Source: Coffea arabica (Eukaryota; Streptophyta; Magnoliopsida; Gentianales; Rubiaceae). From it: a stretch of DNA of 64,000 bases. The notes under the pieces were generated by a model. The model searched no databases, was not told where the DNA came from, and worked only from the letters and a program-made list of their open reading frames with translations. The position numbers were made by a program, and so were the translations under genes. Where the stretch lies: NCBI RefSeq assembly GCF_036785885.1, contig NC_092319.1:22524983-22588982 (forward strand). Direction: 5' to 3'. Below are positions 59,159-64,000 of this stretch, in pieces (the first letter of the stretch is position 1; every line of letters starts with the position of its first letter).

Positions 59159-60337
59159 TGATGACGGAGCACCAAGGACCAATGGCGATCAAGAGCAAGT
59201 CATTCGACTACCAAGTGGTCCAATCACAAGAGCTCGTGCCAAGAAGATGCGCGAATCCCTTCAAGCTCTTGTATGCACCATCCGAGAGAGAGGTGGAGAT
59301 GATTTGAAGACCATTGAAGGCTTGGAGAATGAAGATACGACAATATATACCTTACTCCAAGTTGAAGAGCCAAATGAGGAATAGTCATGCAAGTTGGCTT
59401 AATCCAAGCCGAGCCTTATTTGTCATTTTTATTGTTGTTTCCTTGTTCAATAAATTCGGCCAAATAGCCTTCTAGTTGGCCGAATATTAGAGAGTCCATT
59501 TAGTCCTTATTTGGGCCCAAAAGGCCTTAGCCTAGCCGAGTTTGGGTTCTTTTTCAAGTCACTTTAGGTTGTCAATTGTATGGCTATATATAGCCAAGGG
59601 AAGAGACCTTTACAATCAGTTTTTGAATGAATAAAATTGTGAGTTTTCACTTTTCTTTTTCTAAGAGAGTTTCTTTGAATATTTGAGAATCTTTCTCAAG
59701 TTATTCAAGTGAACTTATCAATCAAGTAATTCCTTGGTTGTGGCATTCCTCTACCTATAGTTTGGTTTGCTAATTCGTTAAGTAGTGGGTTGAGATAGTA
59801 TCAATATTGTTCGCTACTTCGGGGATTAGATTGGGTCAAATTTTCGCTGCCAAACCATCGGTGTTCGTTGTCTAGATCGTGTCCAAGTTGGTATCACATC
59901 AGTTGGTAATCAGAGCTAGTCGACAACCACCAGGTTATATCATTCTTTTCTTTTGTGTCGAATCATATAGTCTTGTCTTTTCAAATCTGTTTCGTGTGTC
60001 AAAGAGCAGAAACAACAAAAAAAATTTTTTCCAGTCACTAGTTCTTTTTCGTTTCCTTTGCTGTCCGCAAATTTCCTCTTACTATCTGAATTGTTCCTTG
60101 TGTTGTTGCTGTGATTCTTGTCCTTATTTGCATCTTAGTGTCGTGTGTTGAGCCTTGGCAGTAATCGAGTAAAAAAAAAAGACAAGAAAATCCAGCCGCT
60201 AGGGTTCTTGTTTCATTATTGTGTTCTAAGTTCTTGTGTCGTGTGTGCAATCTGTCTAGTTTGGTCGTTACTTGCTACTGATATTCGTCTATTCATTGTG
60301 GTTGTTGTGTCATTTTGGTTGTACAAACAACCTAGCG
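59159..60337 (+). mobile_element. Ty3/gypsy polyprotein tail, LTR and leader
   Basis: From 59159 a plus frame gives the gypsy C-terminal tail (VIRLPSGPITRARAKKMRES ... TTIYTLLQVEEPNEE), with stop TAG at about 59382. An LTR follows, with a CTATATATAG box near 59583 and the end near 59910. A PBS-like TTGGTAATCAGAGC (about 59911-59924, one extra A relative to the tRNA-Met site) comes next, then untranslated leader (to 60337, continuing at 63927). The same tail and LTR wording occurs at 35560-36409 and 46919-47270. The polyprotein tail is joined to viral sequence at its 5' side, so the element is truncated there. Confidence 0.65.
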
Positions 60338-63300
60338 TGTAACACCCCGAAAAAAAAATAATAATAATAATAAGGAGGTTGTTGGTAAAGAAGATACTAA
60401 AGTGTATTTCTTTGGGTTTGATTAAAACCTTATTTTGTTTTAAAAGACTAGAAACCCTAATATTTTAGTCAAAAACCCTAGTTTACTTGTGACTAACCGG
60501 TTTTCTTAAATCTCTCACATTTTAATTGAAACCCTAATTTTAATCACTGGAATTGGAAAATTCCTCACGTTTTCTTAAAAATTTCCTTTTATTTGGAAAT
60601 TATTATTTATTAAAGCCCTACTATCCAATTATTCCATAATAAGTGCAAATGAGCCTAGAAAGTAGGGTTTCATTCTTCGTTTTCAAGATTGGGGCAAATT
60701 AGGGTTTTCGCGATTTTTCGCCGGATGAATTTTCGGTACTGACCAAGGATCAATTTGGTGATTAAAAGTGACTTTTAAGTGAGAAATAATATGTGATTAG
60801 GAGCAATGAGATAAGATTAGTGAATAGGAAGTAAAAACCCTAGTACGTGTGTTTTTAAGAAAAACGGCGCGAACCGGCGGGTCCCACGCACTACCGATTG
60901 AACGCACCAATTGACCACCACTTTCTTACCATACAAGTTTATTGGTATTTGAGCAAAATATCCTCTTAATTTTCAGCTTGTTTGACCGAAATTAGAGGCT
61001 AGAAATAGCAAGGAAAGAAAGAGAAAAATGAAAGGTGGAGGTGGCGACACTTGTCGCCATCCTAGAGTTTCTTGGCCAAGTGAGCAACTAACCTTCTTAA
61101 ACCAATTTTCTGCACTTTCCCTTCATTATTTCTGCTGCTGGCCGACCAAAAGAGAGAGAGAAAGGGAGAGCAAAAGAAAAATTCTTTCTTCTTGAATCTT
61201 AGCAATCCAAGTGACAAATCAAATTTCCAAACCGGTTAAAGTGCTAATTGTGAGTTGGGAAGCTTGAGGAACCAAGAAATATCAAAGGGGGTGAAAGATC
61301 ACTCTACCAAGCCTTGCTTTTGAGGTACCAACATTTGATCATGATCTTTGTTGCTTTGAATCTTGCTTTAAGATGTTATTTAGCTTAAGTTTTGGCTTGA
61401 TTTCAAGATGTGCAAGTAGTTGTGATGATTATTGGATGAGATATGCAAGTTAGGGTTTAATAATTTTCTGCCTAAACTTGTTGTATAGTTAGTATATGCT
61501 GTATATAAGGTTATATAAGGGGCTTTGGTAGTGATTGGAACAAGAAATTTGAGAAAGTTTCATTGAAGACCAAAAATTCCAGAATCTGGAAAATTTGTTC
61601 CCCTTTCTGTCCGGTTTTGTAGCCCTATGTTAGAGGCCGAATTGGTCTTGGTTTAAAACATGAAAGTTGTAGGTAATGACATTTTAGAGGTGCTTACAAA
61701 ATTTCAGGTCAATCGGAGTAGCGTAGAATGAGAAAAGATGGATTTACCCTTGCTGTCCTGTTTCTACCCGAACCTGAGAACTGCGATTGTAATTGGTTAT
61801 TTTGGTTTGGAATGCTTCAGAATTGGTTGTTCTGGTCTTCTAATGAAATGTAGCCCTGTTTCTAAGATTTCATATGGCTTTGGAATTTCTGGATTTGGAC
61901 TTATGTAGGCTGTTTTATGATGTTTGTACTAGAATACGATTTGTGAACCTGTTTTGCGATTCTGGTGTAGTATGTGACATTTTTGACATAGTTACACTCG
62001 AAATTGGACTGAGTGGCCTTCTTCAACATTGTATACCCTTAAGTCCTGAATATGCCTGTAAAATTTCAGGTCAAACGGATTAGGGTATCATGAGTTATAG
62101 ATGAAATACTCAAGCCTGTTTTGAACATCAGGTTCTGTGCGTTTTTAGTTTAGCTTCTGCCCGTGACTTTTCGGTTTTGATACCGTACGATATGGGTGGT
62201 GAATCCTTCATAAGAAATGTAGATCTTGGTTTTGGCTTCGAAATGGTATAAAGTGCGTCGAAATCCAAGTTCCGTAGCTTCCGTTATGAGCCAAACAAGA
62301 TTGATCGTCAGAACTGCCTTGTATCTGGACAGTTCTGACGGGTATTTTGACACTCAATTTTTGTTCTGTTCTGAGTGGATTCAGGTCTTGGCCAAAACAT
62401 CAAAGTTTTAGTCTTAGGTCTCAGCTTTCTAATGCCTTTGGAATTTCATGATTTGGATTTGTGAGCTGGGAGTTATGGTCCAGCAAACAACCCTGTTCGT
62501 CACCCTAAGACGTAAATTTCTGGTATTGTTTTCTACAATTTTGACCTGCTTCCATTCAGATCTAGATTAAAGTTTCTTCAGGAGATTTGTAGCCCTTTCT
62601 CATAGCTTCAAAACAGTATCTCGTTCACTTTGATCTGACTTTCCTAGCCTAATTTTTGATCAAAACGGTTTGAGATGGCAGATTTGGCCGTTTCCTTTTG
62701 CCGTTCCGCGCACTTGCATGTGCCAATTTTGCCGTTTCCGTACTTGAGTGTGTCGGCTTTTGCCGTTTTGCTTGTTTTAAATATGTTAGTAGCCGTTTGT
62801 GATATATTGTGACACAATCTTCTATTTCAGACGGTGGTGAGCTAGGTGGAGCCGGTGGGGCCTACTAGCTACTTTTCGCGACGTGAATTTTGTCCTTTTG
62901 TTATCCTTGTTCGTTGAGTAAGTATTCAGGCCGCTTTTATGTGTTAGTTGCTTATGTGTTTCGACATGTATGAAGAGGGTACTTAGGCGAGGGTGTACTT
63001 TATCGCACTCGCTCTAAACCCGAATTTACGCACATATTTGTACATGACATATGTATGTGAATCATTTTGGAACTAAAACCCTTGAGCTTGTGGCTCGGGG
63101 TGATTTTGAATAATTTTGTGAAGTTTGTGAGTTTGGGGCGAGCTCTTGACCTAGATGGACTATTCGAGCCGGTTAGGGCTTGGTCGAAGTCAGTCCAACC
63201 TGGTTGGAGGTCACCAAGTTTGTGAATCCGGTTCACCGAGTATGTGGACCAAGTTTGTGACCCGAGCTTGTGACTCAAGCTCAAGTTTGTGATTTCGTTT

Positions 63301-63921
63301 GCCCGGGCAAGTTTGTGAGGTGACTGGCCAGTGAGGGTGATAAGGTGTCGGTGGGTGTACAAGTGAAGTTCTACGGACCATTAAGTGTGGTCGACGGAGT
63401 GTCGGCAGGAGATCACGCATGGCATATGAATTGGCTTTGGAGCCACCTGTATCCTTATTATGTGATGTTACTTTTCTGCTTTTGCTTTACTCTTACTATG
63501 TCACTGTTGTTACGTGAAATTTACGCTTTTGCCCCTGTTTACTTACTAAGCATATAGCTTACCCCATTCCTTTTGTTTTCCTTAGCAGGGGCCGACGCGG
63601 GGACTTTTGGCACACACACTAGCATAGTTAGGTTTGATTGTAATAGTTGGACTTATAGTATGTTTGTTTTGTTTTAGTTTTGGTGGTTTGTATAAGGACT
63701 CTCCTTAGGGTCTACATTTTGGTTTTGGTGGTAATTATAAGGATGTAATAGTGTGAGCAGGTACTTTTGGAGAATATAATTATAACTCTTTTGGGATTGT
63801 ATCTAGAACTCTTTTGAATTTTCTGGCTTTTATTGTTTTAAGTTTTGAGTCCTGGCGCGAGTTAGGCAGGCGGCCCGCCAATACCCTTGGATTCGCCCTT
63901 GGGAGAAGTGGGGTCGTCACA
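60338..63921 (+). mobile_element. Solo LTR, 3584 bp, Tekay-related
   Basis: It begins TGTAACACCCCG and ends GGGGTCGTCACA, with the exact 5-bp duplication TAGCG (60333-60337 and 63922-63926). There is no internal region, so an element was lost by LTR-LTR recombination. The ends and the GGCAGGCGGCCCGCCAA word near 63865 relate it to the other long LTRs. A (TAA)n run lies at about 60358-60372. The dyad GGCGACACTTGTCGCC is at 61043-61058. Its interior is non-coding. Confidence 0.88.
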
Positions 63922-63926
63922 TAGCG

Positions 63927-64000
63927 AAAGTGTCAAAAAAAAAGAGAGGAACAACAATTCTAGTCGCTACCTTTTCTTGAAAACCGAAGTGTTCAACAAG
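63927..64000 (+). mobile_element. Continuation of gypsy leader, cut by window end
   Basis: Resumes the leader sequence interrupted at 60337 (AAAGTGTCAAAAAAAAAGAG). Any gag would lie outside the window. Confidence 0.5.

Noticed and set aside
1-64000. Search for a bacterial-type defence or biosynthetic system
   Set aside because: No operon, ribosome-binding sites or prokaryotic gene families were seen; content is plant nuclear DNA.

Overview
The window is nuclear DNA of a flowering plant, most likely a eudicot. The evidence is intron-containing plant genes, plant Ty3/gypsy retrotransposons primed by initiator tRNA-Met, MuDR-type and hAT-type DNA transposons, a LINE 3' end and an endogenous caulimovirid. 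The species cannot be named from the sequence. Roughly three quarters of the window is mobile DNA, much of it nested. Most element borders can be placed to the base because the target-site duplications (TSDs) are intact.

Only two host genes look whole. One is a five-exon gene on the minus strand (17810-23571) for a 111-residue DUF423/TMEM256-like membrane protein; its 5-kb last intron holds a LINE tail and a hAT element. The other is an uninterrupted minus-strand gene (50916-53210) for a DnaJ protein with a C-terminal DUF3444 domain, typical of plant nuclear J-proteins.

Layout. 190-15497: a 1.4-kb-armed palindrome carrying a malectin-like receptor fragment, split by a 12.2-kb Tekay-like chromovirus (2025-14242, TSD GGATG) that itself holds a truncated relative in the opposite orientation. 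15498-17809: AT-rich spacer. 17810-23571: DUF423 gene. 23686-33493: a 9.8-kb Mutator-like element (9-bp TSD) with a broken transposase gene, a GRF-finger ORF, a captured cytochrome b561 exon and a solo LTR. 34053-35272: a Mutator-type MITE. 35560-47270: an old gypsy LTR region split by a 10.5-kb LTR-internal-LTR-internal-LTR array (36410-46918, TSD GAAGG) whose internal domains are only 169 bp. 47672-49100: a second hAT-type element. 50916-54250: DnaJ gene. 55190-59158: rearranged endogenous pararetrovirus. 59159-64000: a gypsy 3' end, LTR and leader, split by a 3.6-kb solo LTR (60338-63921, TSD TAGCG).

The strongest unexplained signal is a short dyad (GTGACA-NN-TGTCAC type) found once in every long LTR of four diverged lineages, with paired, symmetry-preserving base changes. 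Other points worth following are the tandem giant-LTR array with almost no internal domain, the conserved coiled-coil ORF between primer-binding site and gag, and the receptor-fragment palindrome, which could make hairpin small RNAs. No bacterial-type system, CRISPR array, tRNA or rRNA gene was seen.
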